A stretch of 64,000 bases of DNA from JAODBQ01 sp047602055 (GTDB lineage: Bacteria > Actinomycetota > Acidimicrobiia > Acidimicrobiales > Ilumatobacteraceae), in the NCBI GenBank assembly GCA_047602055.1, contig JASGIG010000001.1:3596001-3660000 (forward strand). The letters are read 5' to 3'. Shown here piece by piece: positions 52,602-61,671 of this stretch. The notes under the pieces were generated by a model. The model saw only the letters and a program-made list of their open reading frames with translations. It had not been told where the DNA came from and did not search any database. The position numbers and the translations under genes were made by a program. Each line of letters begins with the position of its first letter. The first letter of the stretch is position 1.

Positions 52602-53426
52602 TCAGCCCGCCGTCGCCGCGTCGGCGGCGCGCCGCTTGGAACGCTGGATCGCGTAGCCGATGAAGATCGAGATGACGTAGAAGATCGACATCGGGATGGC
52701 CAGCGCGAGCATCGAGTACGGGTCGCCCGAGGGGGTGATCACCGCGGCGATGACGAAGATGATCATGATCGCGTAGCGCCACTGCTTCTTCAGCGTCTGC
52801 GGCTGGAGCACGCCGACGAGCTGCAGGAACACGAGCAGCACGGGGAACTCGAAGCCGATGCCGAACGCCGCGACCATCAGGCCGACGAGGCTGATGTACT
52901 TGCTGACCTGGAACGTCGGGGTGACGTCGTTGCCCGCCCACGAGATCAGGAACTCCAGCGACTTCTCCAGGGTGAGGTAGGCGATCGCCCCACCGAGGAG
53001 GAACAGCCCGACGCTGGAGATGACGAACGGGATCGCGTACTTCCTCTCCTTGGCGTGCAGCGCCGGCACGACGAAGCGCCAGATCTGCCACAGGATCACC
53101 GGAAGGGCGAGGATGATCCCGCCGTACATCGACACGCTGAGCCGGGTGGTCAGGCCCTCGAGCGGTCCGAGGCTGTAGAGGCTGGCGCTGTCGGTGCCGC
53201 CGCAGAACCCGATCGGCTTGCTGCGGCACAGATCGTCGTACGGGTTGAGCAGGAAGGCCAGCACGTGGTCGTACAACGCCATGATCAGGATGATCCCGAG
53301 CGTGATGGCCAACACGCAGCGGATGATCCGGGTGCGCAGCTCGGCCAGGTGCTCGGTGAGCGTCATGGCGTCGTCGGGCGACTTCAGCTTCGGCAGCTTC
53401 TGGCGCCCTCGGAAGGGCAGCTTCAT
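52602..53426 (-). CDS. tatC: Sec-independent (Tat) protein translocase subunit TatC
   Basis: 274 residues, six membrane helices. HLAELRTRIIRC at the N-terminus and FVVPALHAKERKYAIPFVISSVGLFLLGGAIAY are TatC signatures, and FGIGFEFPVLLVFL contains the conserved Glu-type region. Receives twin-arginine substrates such as the lipoprotein at 57863 and the secreted protein at 24079. ATG overlaps the tatB stop (ATGA). Confidence 0.94.
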   Translation of the reverse strand: MKLPFRGRQKLPKLKSPDDAMTLTEHLAELRTRIIRCVLAITLGIILIMALYDHVLAFLLNPYDDLCRSKPIGFCGGTDSASLYSLGPLEGLTTRLSVSMYGGIILALPVILWQIWRFVVPALHAKERKYAIPFVISSVGLFLLGGAIAYLTLEKSLEFLISWAGNDVTPTFQVSKYISLVGLMVAAFGIGFEFPVLLVFLQLVGVLQPQTLKKQWRYAIMIIFVIAAVITPSGDPYSMLALAIPMSIFYVISIFIGYAIQRSKRRAADAATAG

Positions 53427-53810
53427 GTGGTGGTGTTCCCCTCGCCGCTCTGGTCCGTTCCGTCGTCGTCGGGTGCGACCGGTGCCGGCGCCGGCGCCGG
53501 TGCGACCGGCTCGGCAGCCACCGGCGGTACGGGATCGCTCTGCGCTGGCTGACCGGTGTCGCCGTCGACCCGCTGCGGCTCGAAGTCGAGGTTCGCGGCC
53601 TTGCGCAGCGTGTCGGACGTCTCACGCATCTCCCGCATCGGCTCGTCGAGCGCGTTGCGCAGCTCGGTCTGGAAGCCGGAAGCTCATCCGCTTGAACTCG
53701 CCGTAGAACTTGCCGAACTTGCGCACGGCATCAGGCAGCTTCTCCGGGCCGAGCACCACGAGGGCGATGATCAGCAGGAAGACGATCTCGCTCCCCGACA
53801 AGTTGAACAC
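53423..53810 (-). CDS. tatB: Sec-independent protein translocase subunit TatB, frameshifted near 53690
   Basis: From GTG 53810: FNLSGSEIVFLLIIALVVLGPEKLPDAVRKFGK (first ~34 residues) is the TatA/B membrane helix, hinge and amphipathic helix. The frame breaks near 53690; deleting one T (minus strand) gives KRMSSGFQTELRNALDEPMREMRE and continues into a Pro/Ala-rich tail ending at 53423. Corrected length is about 128 residues, right for TatB. Since tatC is intact and coupled, a sequencing insertion is likely. Confidence 0.83.
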
Positions 53811-53871
53811 GCAGCCGAGTCTATGGGCGACGGTGTCCGGGCTCCCTGCGCCAATCCCGTGCCACGATGGG

Positions 53872-54609
53872 ATGGTGCAGCAGCGACTCCCCTCGCTCCT
53901 CGACGAGCCGATCGCCTTCGGCCACCGCGGCGCCCGGGCGCACGCCGCGGAGAACACCCTCGAGGCGTTCGCCCTGGCCCTGCGCCTCGGGTCCAACGGG
54001 TTGGAGAGCGACGTGTGGCTCACCGCCGACGGCGTGCCGGTGCTCGACCACGACGGCGTCGTCAAGCGCCGCGTCGGCCGCTCCCGCCCGATCAGCACCG
54101 TCGCCCGCGCCGACCTGCCCGAGCACATCCCGTCACTCGCCGAGCTGATCGCCCGCTGCGGGGCCGACTACCACCTGTCGCTCGACCTCAAGGATGCCGC
54201 GTCGGGGGCCGCGGTGATCGAGGTGGTCGGGCAGCTCGCCCCGGACCTGCTCCCCCGCCTGTGGCTGTGCGCCCCGGACTGGCGCACCCTGCTCGACCTG
54301 CGCGGCCGGGGCGCCAAGCTGGTCGACTCCACACGGCTGAGCAAGATCAAGGAAGGCCCCGAGCGGCGGGCGGCCACGCTCGCAGCGGAGGGCATCGACG
54401 CGATCAACATGCACCACACCGACTGGACCGGCGGCCTCGTCGCCCTGTTCCACCGCTTCCGGCTGGTCACGTTCGGATGGGACATGCAGCAACCGCACGT
54501 CCTGGAGAACGCCCTGCGGATGGGCCTCGACGGCGTCTACAGCGACTGGGTCGACCGGATGGTCGAGATCTACACCGCGACGCTGGGCGCGCCGCGCCAC
54601 CCAGGCTGA
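53872..54609 (+). CDS. ugpQ: Glycerophosphodiester phosphodiesterase (UgpQ-like)
   Basis: 245 residues, GDPD TIM barrel. Catalytic HRGARAHAAENTLEAF (His-Arg, Glu-Asn-Thr), metal site ESDVWLTADGVPVLDHD, the Lys-bearing LSLDLKDA, and the C-terminal VTFGWDM and GLDGVYSDW fit. Releases glycerol-3-phosphate from deacylated phospholipids. Placed divergently from tatB and convergent with lepB; functionally it could feed the ugp importer genes, though it is distant from them. Confidence 0.88.
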   Translation: MVQQRLPSLLDEPIAFGHRGARAHAAENTLEAFALALRLGSNGLESDVWLTADGVPVLDHDGVVKRRVGRSRPISTVARADLPEHIPSLAELIARCGADYHLSLDLKDAASGAAVIEVVGQLAPDLLPRLWLCAPDWRTLLDLRGRGAKLVDSTRLSKIKEGPERRAATLAAEGIDAINMHHTDWTGGLVALFHRFRLVTFGWDMQQPHVLENALRMGLDGVYSDWVDRMVEIYTATLGAPRHPG

Positions 54610-54610
54610 G

Positions 54611-55222
54611 CTACAACCACTTCCAGTCGCCGACGGGCCAGATGACGACGAACGCTCGGCCGACGAGGTTGTTGTAGGAGATCTGGCCGACCTGGCTGTC
54701 ACGGCTGTCCTTGGAGCCGCCGCGGTTGTCGCCCATCACGAAGACGTGATCGCTCTCGATGACGGTGTCGCCGAACGACGAGCCGCACGACGTCGGGGTG
54801 ACGATGCTCGGGTCGAGGTACGGCTCGTTGACGGTCCGGCCGTCGACCTTCAGCACGCAGTTCTCGTAGGAGATCGTCTCGCCGGGCAGGCCGACGACGC
54901 GCTTGATCAGGTCGCGCTCGCCGACGCCCTCGATCGTCTTCAGCACGACGACGTCGCCTCGGTGCGGGTCGTGCAGCCGGTAGCTGAGCTTGTTGACCAG
55001 GACGCGGTCGCCATCGTGCAGCGTCGTCATCATCGACGTGCCGTCCACGGCGAACTGCTGGACGACGAACGCGCGCACGACGAGCGCCGACGTCATCGCC
55101 ACGGCGATGACGATCAGCCACTCCAGCAGGCTGTTGCGCCTGCGCCTCGGCGGTGGAGCGTCGGGCTCCTCGCCGCCATCGTCGCCCACGTCGATCACGG
55201 TCGTGCCGGGGACGTCAGCCAT
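54611..55222 (-). CDS. lepB: Signal peptidase I
   Basis: 203 residues. One membrane segment (LLEWLIVIAVAMTSALVVRAFV), the catalytic serine in DGTSMMTTL, the catalytic lysine in DLIKRVVGLPG, and the box E MGDNRGGSKDSR are all present. Removes signal peptides of secreted proteins. ATG 55222 is used; TTG 55225 would add one residue. A Pro/Arg-rich cytoplasmic N-terminus is typical of actinobacterial forms. Confidence 0.93.
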   Translation of the reverse strand: MADVPGTTVIDVGDDGGEEPDAPPPRRRRNSLLEWLIVIAVAMTSALVVRAFVVQQFAVDGTSMMTTLHDGDRVLVNKLSYRLHDPHRGDVVVLKTIEGVGERDLIKRVVGLPGETISYENCVLKVDGRTVNEPYLDPSIVTPTSCGSSFGDTVIESDHVFVMGDNRGGSKDSRDSQVGQISYNNLVGRAFVVIWPVGDWKWL

Positions 55223-55268
55223 CAAGCTGCCACGCTACCGGTGAGTCCTGCCGTGTGCCGGGCGATCC

Positions 55269-56627
55269 TCACAGGGAGGCGATCAGCTTCTCGACCCGCT
55301 CGTCGCGGCTGCGCAGCGGGTCCTTGCACAGCACGGTGCGCTGCGCCTGGTCGTTGAGCTTGAGGTGCACCCAGTCGACGGTGTAGTCGCGCTTGCGCTC
55401 CTTGGCCCGCTTGATGAACTCACCGCGCAACCGGGCACGGGTGGTCTGCGGCGGCTCGTCGATCGCCTGGTCGATGTCGGCGTCGTTGCAGACCCGCTCG
55501 ATCAGGCCGCGGTCCTGCAGCTTGTAGAACGGGCTGCGCTCGCGGCTGATGTCGTGGTACTGCAGGTCGAGCAGCTGCACCCGCGGGTGGCCGAGCGCCA
55601 GGTCGTGGCGGGCCCGGAACGCCTCCAGGAGGCGGTACTTGATCACCCAGTCGACCTCGCGGTCGAGCTTCAGCGGATCGTTCTCGATCGTCGAGACGCA
55701 GTGCTCCCACATCTCCAGCGCCTTCTGCTCCAGCGGCGGGAAGCCCTTGGTGTCGGCGTAGCGCAGTGCCCGGTCGAGGTACTCGCGCTGCACGTCGAGG
55801 GCGCTGACCTCGCGCCCGTTGGCCAGGCGGACCTTGCGCCGGCAGGTCATGTCGTGGCTGATGTCGCGGATCGCCCGGATCGGGTTCTCCAGCGTCATGT
55901 CGCGCAGCACGACGGTCGGGTCCTCGAGCATCCGCAGCATGCACGCCGCGGCGCCGACCTTGACGAACGTCGTGTACTCGCTCATGTTCGAGTCGCCGAC
56001 GATGACGTGCAGCCGGCGGTAGCGCTCGGCGTCGGCGTGCGGCTCGTCGCGGGTGTTGATGATCGGCCGGCTGCGCGTCGTCGCCGAGCTGACGCCTTCC
56101 CAGATGTGCTCGGCGCGCTGGGCGATCGAGTACATCGGCCCGCGGGCGGTCTGCAGCACCTTGCCGGCCCCGGTGTAGATCTGCCGGCTGACGAGGAACG
56201 GGATGAGCACCTCGGCGTAGTGGGCCAGGTCGTCGCGCCGCGACGTCATGTAGTTCTCGTGGCAGCCGTAGCTGTTGCCGGCCGAGTCGGTGTTGTTCTT
56301 GAACAGGTAGATGGTGCCGCGGATGCCCTCCTCGCGCAGGCGCTGCTCCGCCGACACGAGCAGCGACTCGAGGATCCGCTCCCCGGCCTTGTCGTGGACG
56401 ACGAGGTCGTAGACGCTGTCGCACTCCGGCGTGGCGTACTCGGGGTGCGAGCCGACGTCGAGGTACAGCCGTGCACCGTTCTGCAGGAAGACGTTGGAGC
56501 TGCGGCCCCAGCTGACGACTCGACGGAACAGGTACCGAGCCACCTCGTCGGGGCTCAGCCGGCGCTGGCCACGCAGGGTGCAGGTGACGCCGTACTCGTT
56601 CTCGAGGCCGAAGATGCGGCGCTCCAT
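55269..56627 (-). CDS. pafA: Pup--protein ligase PafA
   Basis: 452 residues, identical in length to mycobacterial PafA. RRIFGLENEYGVTCTLRGQ at the N-terminus holds the ATP/Mg glutamates, followed by RRVVSWGRSSNVFL, GSHPEYATPEC and NNTDSAGNSYGCHENY. The RRIFGLENEYG and VVSWGRSSNV forms distinguish ligase PafA from the deamidase Dop. Attaches Pup to lysines of proteasome substrates. Proteasome subunit and pup genes are not in this window. Confidence 0.95.
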   Translation of the reverse strand: MERRIFGLENEYGVTCTLRGQRRLSPDEVARYLFRRVVSWGRSSNVFLQNGARLYLDVGSHPEYATPECDSVYDLVVHDKAGERILESLLVSAEQRLREEGIRGTIYLFKNNTDSAGNSYGCHENYMTSRRDDLAHYAEVLIPFLVSRQIYTGAGKVLQTARGPMYSIAQRAEHIWEGVSSATTRSRPIINTRDEPHADAERYRRLHVIVGDSNMSEYTTFVKVGAAACMLRMLEDPTVVLRDMTLENPIRAIRDISHDMTCRRKVRLANGREVSALDVQREYLDRALRYADTKGFPPLEQKALEMWEHCVSTIENDPLKLDREVDWVIKYRLLEAFRARHDLALGHPRVQLLDLQYHDISRERSPFYKLQDRGLIERVCNDADIDQAIDEPPQTTRARLRGEFIKRAKERKRDYTVDWVHLKLNDQAQRTVLCKDPLRSRDERVEKLIASL

Positions 56628-56699
56628 GGGCGCAACGTAGCGCGCGATCCGGGCCTTCTGGCGGAGACCTGTTCACACCGTCGAAACCGTCGCGGGACC

Positions 56700-57704
56700 A
56701 TGATGGACGGCGTGCTGCTCGACAACGTCAGTCCCGCGCTGCGCGCCAGTTGGATCGCCGTCGCCCACGGCCACGAGGTGACCGATGCACCGCTGCGGGT
56801 GTGGGTGCTCGGCGAGCCGTGGGTCGTCGCCCGTCTGGGTGGCTCCGTGAGCGCGTTCGCCGATCGCTGCCCGCACCGCCTCGCTCCCCTGTCGGCCGGC
56901 GCGGTCGTCGGCGACGAGATGCAGTGCGCCTACCACGGCTGGCGCTTCGGTGCCGACGGTCGCGGCACCGCCATCCCGGCGCTCGGCGACGGCGCGACGC
57001 TGCCGCCGCGCGCCTGCCTGACCGCGCCGTTCGCCGTCGCCGAGCACCTCGGGCTGATCTGGATCGCCGTCGACGAGCCGCGCTCGCCACTGCCCGAGCT
57101 CGTCGGCTTCGGCGACGGCGACTTCCTGCAGGGTGTCTGCGAGACGGTGCGCACCCCGGTCAGCGCGATGCAGCTGATCGACAACTTCATGGACGCCGCC
57201 CACTTCCCGTTCGTCCACGCGGCGACGTTCGGCGTCGACGGGGCGTTCGACGTCGCCAACGACGAGATCGTCCGTGACGGCTGGGTGGTCCGCTCGACGT
57301 TCACCTCGCCGTACCAGAACCACGACGATCCGCTCGTGGCCACCGGCGAGCACCCGCTCGTCCAGGAGCACACCGTCACCAAGGTCGGCCACGCCGGCTG
57401 CAACGCCTCACTGGAACTGCGCTTCCCGCTGACCGGCGGCGTGTTCGGGATCGTCTACGCGCTGCAACCGGAGACGGCCAGGTCGACGCGGGTCTACAAG
57501 ATCATGGCCCGCAACGACGTCGACGCCGAGGGCATGACCAGGTCGCTCAAGGACGAGGACGTCATCCTCCAGGAGGACCTGAACATCCTCGAGCGCTACG
57601 ACCTGATGACCCTCGACCTCGACCTGACCGTCGAGGTGCACACCAAGGCCGACCGGCTCAGCGTCGCCTGGCGGCGGATGATGGCCGCGCTCGCCGACGG
57701 TTGA
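56700..57704 (+). CDS. Rieske non-heme iron oxygenase, alpha subunit-like
   Basis: 334 residues. Rieske ligands Cys57-x-His59 (DRCPHRLAPLS) and Cys76-x2-His79 (MQCAYHGWRFG); mononuclear iron site in LIDNFMDAAHFPFVHAATFG (Asp, two His). The size and RxxHRxAPLS pattern fit O- or N-demethylases of the vanillate/methylxanthine type and other single-component-alpha oxygenases. A reductase is not adjacent. It stands just upstream, same strand, of an ABC importer and two purine-type deaminases, so a nitrogen heterocycle is a possible substrate. Confidence 0.85.
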   Translation: MMDGVLLDNVSPALRASWIAVAHGHEVTDAPLRVWVLGEPWVVARLGGSVSAFADRCPHRLAPLSAGAVVGDEMQCAYHGWRFGADGRGTAIPALGDGATLPPRACLTAPFAVAEHLGLIWIAVDEPRSPLPELVGFGDGDFLQGVCETVRTPVSAMQLIDNFMDAAHFPFVHAATFGVDGAFDVANDEIVRDGWVVRSTFTSPYQNHDDPLVATGEHPLVQEHTVTKVGHAGCNASLELRFPLTGGVFGIVYALQPETARSTRVYKIMARNDVDAEGMTRSLKDEDVILQEDLNILERYDLMTLDLDLTVEVHTKADRLSVAWRRMMAALADG

Positions 57705-57862
57705 CGCAGCAAGGTCGACACCTCGCGCTCGGTGCCCGGCGCAGTCGATGCACACGCGCCATTCGCCACTTGGAAACAACCGCGAAACCACGCCTCCGTA
57801 CCGTCGACACCACGTGCACCGGCGGCCAGCGCCCGGGTTCCGAGAAGGGGAGGCACAACGAC

Positions 57863-59032
57863 ATGGCGACGATGAACCGGCGCGATCTGCTCCGATTCGG
57901 CGGCGGGACCGTCCTGCTCGGCGGCACAGCAGGCGCACTGCTGGCCGCCTGCGGCAGCGACAGCAAGTCGTCGAGCACGACGGCCGGGGCCACGACCTCC
58001 GCGGCCGGCACAACGGCGACGACCACGGCTGGCACCACGGCCACCACGAGCGCCGCCACCACCGGCGCCACCGCGGCGCCCGGTTCGCTCGGCTCCCTCG
58101 ACTATCGCCTGTCGTGGATCAAGAACTCCGAGTTCGCCGGCGCCTACTTCGCCGACAAGAACGGCTACTACAAGGAGGAGGGGTTCGACCCGGTCAACCT
58201 GATCGCCGGCGGCCCGTCGGCGCAGCCGGCCGAGGTCGACGTCAGCAGCGGCAAGGCACTCGTCGGCATCTCATCCCCAGACGTCACCGGCGCGGCGATC
58301 GTCCAGGGCGGCAAGTTGCGGATCATCGCCGCCCAGTACCAGAAGAACCCGTTCGCGGTCATGTCGCTGGCGTCGAACCCCGTCAAGACGCCGGAGGAGA
58401 TGTACGGCAAGAGCTTCGGGTTGCAGTCGGCGAACCAGGCCGTGTGGGACGCGTTCGTCGCCGCCAGCGGCATCGACGACAGCCGGATCACCATGTTCCC
58501 GGCGCAGTTCGATCCGACCCCGCTCGTCAACGGCGAGGTCGACACCTGGTTCAGCTTCATCACCAACGAACCGAACCTGCTCAAGGAGCAGGGCGTCGAG
58601 ACGTACTCGTTCCTGCTCGCCGACTTCGGCTACCCACTCGTCAGCGAGGTCCTCGTCGTCTCGGCCGACTCCATCGAGAACGACCGGGACACGCTCAAGG
58701 CGTTCCTGCGGGCCGAGATCCGCGGCTGGCACGACGTCCTCGCCGACCCGAAGGGCGCGGCCGAGCTGACCGTCAACGAGTACGGCAAGGATCTCGGCCT
58801 CACGGCGGAGGAGCAGGAGCTCGAGGTCCGCTCCGAGAACGAGCTGATCTGGACCGAGGACGCCAGGACGCACGGGATCTTCACGCTGACCGACGAGCTG
58901 ATCGCGTCGAACATCGAGACCCTCGCCAAGGCCGGCCTGACCATCTCGGCCGAGGACCTGTTCGACATGTCGTTGATCAACGAGGTGTACGAGGAGAACC
59001 CCGAGCTCAAGACCCCACCGACGGCCGGATGA
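57863..59032 (+). CDS. ABC transporter substrate-binding lipoprotein, NMT1/SsuA/ThiY-like
   Basis: 389 residues. N-terminus MNRRDLLRFGGGTVLLGG is a twin-arginine signal and ALLAAC a lipobox; a Thr/Ala/Gly linker follows to about residue 72. The fold shows YRLSWIKNSEFAGAYFADKNGYYKEEGFD and VNLIAGGPS, typical of the NMT1 family that binds sulfonates, thiamine precursors, purines or nitrate. Strong GGGGAGG ribosome site. Overlaps the ATPase gene by 4 bp. I see no TPP riboswitch upstream, which weakens a thiamine role. Confidence 0.86.
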   Translation: MATMNRRDLLRFGGGTVLLGGTAGALLAACGSDSKSSSTTAGATTSAAGTTATTTAGTTATTSAATTGATAAPGSLGSLDYRLSWIKNSEFAGAYFADKNGYYKEEGFDPVNLIAGGPSAQPAEVDVSSGKALVGISSPDVTGAAIVQGGKLRIIAAQYQKNPFAVMSLASNPVKTPEEMYGKSFGLQSANQAVWDAFVAASGIDDSRITMFPAQFDPTPLVNGEVDTWFSFITNEPNLLKEQGVETYSFLLADFGYPLVSEVLVVSADSIENDRDTLKAFLRAEIRGWHDVLADPKGAAELTVNEYGKDLGLTAEEQELEVRSENELIWTEDARTHGIFTLTDELIASNIETLAKAGLTISAEDLFDMSLINEVYEENPELKTPPTAG

Positions 59033-59862
59033 CGGTGACCGACGCGAGCACCTCGGCGGTCGCGACGGCGACGCGGCCGCACGAGGGGATCACGATCAAC
59101 GATCTGACGAAGGTCTTCTCGATCGGGCGCAAGCAGGTCGTCGCCCTCGACGGGTGCAGCCTGCAGACCCCACCGGGCTCGTTCCTGTCGCTGCTCGGCC
59201 CGTCGGGGTGCGGCAAGTCGACCGTGCTGCGGATCATCGCCGCGCTCGACACCCCGACGGCCGGCGAGGTCCGCGTCCACGGCGACCGGCCGAAGGCGCT
59301 GCGCGACAAGCGCCAGTTGGGCATCGCCTTCCAGGACGCAGCGCTGCTGCCATGGCGCAGCGTGCACGACAACATCCGCCTGCCGCTGGAGGTCAGCGGC
59401 GTCAAGGTGCCGGCGGGCACGATCCCCGAGCTGATCGAGCTCGTCGGCCTGGAGGGGTTCGAGAAGGCCCGCCCCGCGCAGCTGTCGGGCGGCATGCGCC
59501 AACGCGTCGCCATCGCCCGCGCCCTGGTGGTCGAGCCGAAGGTCCTCCTGCTCGACGAGCCGTTCGGCGCGCTCGATGAGATGACCCGCCGGCGGCTGAA
59601 CCTCGAGCTGCTGCGGATCTGGACGGAGCGGGCGACGACCACGCTGATGGTCACCCACTCGATCGCCGAGGCCGTGTTCCTGTCCGACACGGTCGCGGTG
59701 ATGTCGCCGAGACCCGGACGGATCAAGGAGATCGTCGCCATCGACCTCCCCCGGCCGCGCACGCCCGACATGCTGCGCAGCCCCGAGTTCCACGAGATCG
59801 AGGACCACCTCTCCGACCTGCTGTTCGCCGGCGGCGTCCCGACGAGCGGCGACGACGTGTGA
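59029..59862 (+). CDS. ABC transporter ATP-binding protein, SsuB/ThiZ-like
   Basis: 277 residues. INDLTKVFSIGRKQVVALDGCSL, Walker A GPSGCGKST, AFQDAALLPWRSVHDNIRLPLEV, signature LSGGMRQRVAIARAL and Walker B LLLDEPFGALDEMTR are the pattern of nitrate/sulfonate/taurine-type importers. Start overlaps the binding protein gene (ATGA) and its stop overlaps the permease GTG. Confidence 0.9.
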   Translation: MTVTDASTSAVATATRPHEGITINDLTKVFSIGRKQVVALDGCSLQTPPGSFLSLLGPSGCGKSTVLRIIAALDTPTAGEVRVHGDRPKALRDKRQLGIAFQDAALLPWRSVHDNIRLPLEVSGVKVPAGTIPELIELVGLEGFEKARPAQLSGGMRQRVAIARALVVEPKVLLLDEPFGALDEMTRRRLNLELLRIWTERATTTLMVTHSIAEAVFLSDTVAVMSPRPGRIKEIVAIDLPRPRTPDMLRSPEFHEIEDHLSDLLFAGGVPTSGDDV

Positions 59863-60713
59863 GGGCGAGCCTGTCGGACGTCGACGCCGCGGCGGTGATC
59901 GGCCCCGAGGTCAGCGGAGAGCTGAGCCCCGACCTGGCCGCGCTGGTCGCCGACGACGCCGAGCGTGGCTCGCGACTGCCGACGTGGTTCCCGACGGTGC
60001 TCGGCGTGGTCCTCGTGTTCGCCGTGTGGATCGTCGCCGCCTCGACCCTCGGGATCGAGAAGGGCATCCCCCAGCCGTGGGCCGTCGTCAGCCAGTTCGT
60101 CGACGACTGGCACCTGTACCCGCCGAACATCGCCCAGACGCTCGGCGAGGCGTGGCGTGGCTACCTGATCGGCAACGGCATCGCCATCGTCCTCGGCCTG
60201 CTGTTCGTGCTCGTGCCGCTCCTGGAGAAGGCGCTGATGCAGATCTCCGTGGCGACCTACTGCCTGCCGATCGTCGCCGTCGGCCCGATCCTCCAGAGCA
60301 CGCTGAAGGGCGACAACCCCAAGATCGCGCTCGTCGCCCTGAGCGTGTTCTTCACCACCCTGATCGGCGTCCTCGTCGGGCTGCGCTCGGCAGATCGCAC
60401 CAGCCTCGAGGTGGTGCGCGCCTACGGCGGTGGGCGCTTCCGGGAGCTGACCAAGGTGCGCATCCGTGCCGCGCTGCCGGCCACGTTCGCCGGGCTGCAG
60501 ATCGCCGCACCGGCGGCGATCCTCGGGGCGATCGTCGGCGAGTACTTCGGCGGCGAGAAGGGCCTCGGGATCATGATGATCGCCAGCCTGCAGTCGTTCA
60601 AAGTAGCCAGGACCTGGGGCATCGCCGCCGTGGCGACGATCCTCGCCGGCATCGGCTTCTGCATCACGCTGGTGGTCGGCCGAGCCCTCACCCGCTGGGC
60701 GCCACGGTCGTGA
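59859..60713 (+). CDS. ABC transporter permease, SsuC-like (first of two)
   Basis: 284 residues, about six membrane segments. The EAA loop is VRAYGGGRFRELTKVRIRAALPATFAGLQIAAPAAI (conserved EAYGG-like form). A ~40-residue acidic N-terminal extension is present. Followed by a mini-ORF and a second permease, so the transporter probably has a heterodimeric channel. Confidence 0.87.
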   Translation: MRASLSDVDAAAVIGPEVSGELSPDLAALVADDAERGSRLPTWFPTVLGVVLVFAVWIVAASTLGIEKGIPQPWAVVSQFVDDWHLYPPNIAQTLGEAWRGYLIGNGIAIVLGLLFVLVPLLEKALMQISVATYCLPIVAVGPILQSTLKGDNPKIALVALSVFFTTLIGVLVGLRSADRTSLEVVRAYGGGRFRELTKVRIRAALPATFAGLQIAAPAAILGAIVGEYFGGEKGLGIMMIASLQSFKVARTWGIAAVATILAGIGFCITLVVGRALTRWAPRS

Positions 60714-60826
60714 GCGAGCGCAGCGAGCCACGGCCGCACGGCCGAGCGACCGCCAGGGAGCCGGACGCCGATCGGGAGGCGCCGCAGGCACCGTGGGGGC
60801 GCAGTCCCCGGGGAGACGCGTCGTGA
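60710..60826 (+). CDS. Linker mini-ORF, 38 codons, between two permease genes
   Basis: GTG 60710 overlaps the first permease stop (GTGA) and its TGA overlaps the second permease GTG (GTGA). The peptide begins MSERSEPRPHGRATAREPD (GTG-initiated). The DNA GAGCGAGCGCAGCGAGC..CGACCGCCAGGGAGCCGGACGCCG..GGGGGCGCAG is the forward form of the repeat present in reverse at 12218-12313 and 52496-52591. Confidence 0.4.
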   Translation: MSERSEPRPHGRATAREPDADREAPQAPWGRSPRGDAS

Positions 60827-61671
60827 GCACGGTCCCGCTGAAGCTCGGTGCCACCGGTCGGCGCGGGACGGGCTCGCCGGCGCTGCGCCGGATGGGCCGC
60901 ACGCTGTGGCTGTTCGTCGTCGGCATCGCCTCGACGCTCGGCCTGTGGCTGCTGTTCGTGCGCTTCGTCGACATGGACGCGCTCGTCAAGAAGTCGCCGG
61001 CGGACGTATGGCGCTACCTGTTCGACGACCCGAAGGCGGCAACCAACCGCCACGACCTGTTCTCGGCACTGGGCACGACGATGGGCAACCTGCTCGCCGG
61101 CTACGTGATCGGCATCGTCGCCGGCGTCGTCGCGTCCAGCGCGTTCCTCCTGTCGCCGGCGCTGCGGCGCACGTTCCTGCCGTTCGCGCTGCTGCTGCGC
61201 AGCGTCCCGCTGATCGTCATCACCCCGATCATCGGGCTGGTGTTCGGCTACACGTTCACCTCGGTGCGCGTCGTCACCGCGATCGTCACGTTCTTCCCCT
61301 CGCTGGTGAACATCACCCTCGGCCTGGAGTCGGTGCCGAAGCAGTCCGCCGACCTGATCGAGGCGTACGGCGGTACGCCGCGCACGACGCTGTTCAAGGT
61401 CCGCCTGCCGTACTCGGTGCCCGCGCTGTTCGCAGCAATGCGCATCGCCGTGCCCGGGGCGATGGTCGGGGCGCTGCTCGGTGAGTGGCTGCTGACGACG
61501 GAGGGCATCGGCCACTACCTCGCCGCCCGTCCGGCGAAGTTCGATTACACCGGCGTGTGGGCGGCGGTCGCCGTCGTCACGTTCGTGACGCTGCTGCTGT
61601 ACGCGATCGTCGGTCTGCTGGAGACGCCGGTGCTGGCCCGCTTCGACCCACAACGGCTGCGCGAGGAGTAG
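60823..61671 (+). CDS. ABC transporter permease, SsuC-like (second of two)
   Basis: 282 residues from GTG 60823. The EAA loop is LIEAYGGTPRTTLFKVRLPYSVPALFAAMRIAVPGAMVGA. About six membrane segments. Its stop TAG overlaps the next gene's GTG (TAGTG), joining the importer to the deaminase genes. Confidence 0.87.
   Translation: MSTVPLKLGATGRRGTGSPALRRMGRTLWLFVVGIASTLGLWLLFVRFVDMDALVKKSPADVWRYLFDDPKAATNRHDLFSALGTTMGNLLAGYVIGIVAGVVASSAFLLSPALRRTFLPFALLLRSVPLIVITPIIGLVFGYTFTSVRVVTAIVTFFPSLVNITLGLESVPKQSADLIEAYGGTPRTTLFKVRLPYSVPALFAAMRIAVPGAMVGALLGEWLLTTEGIGHYLAARPAKFDYTGVWAAVAVVTFVTLLLYAIVGLLETPVLARFDPQRLREE

Noticed and set aside
57705..57862. Possible TPP riboswitch before the ThiY-like binding protein
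   Set aside because: No CTGAGA-type thi-box core or matching second helix can be seen in the 158-bp leader.
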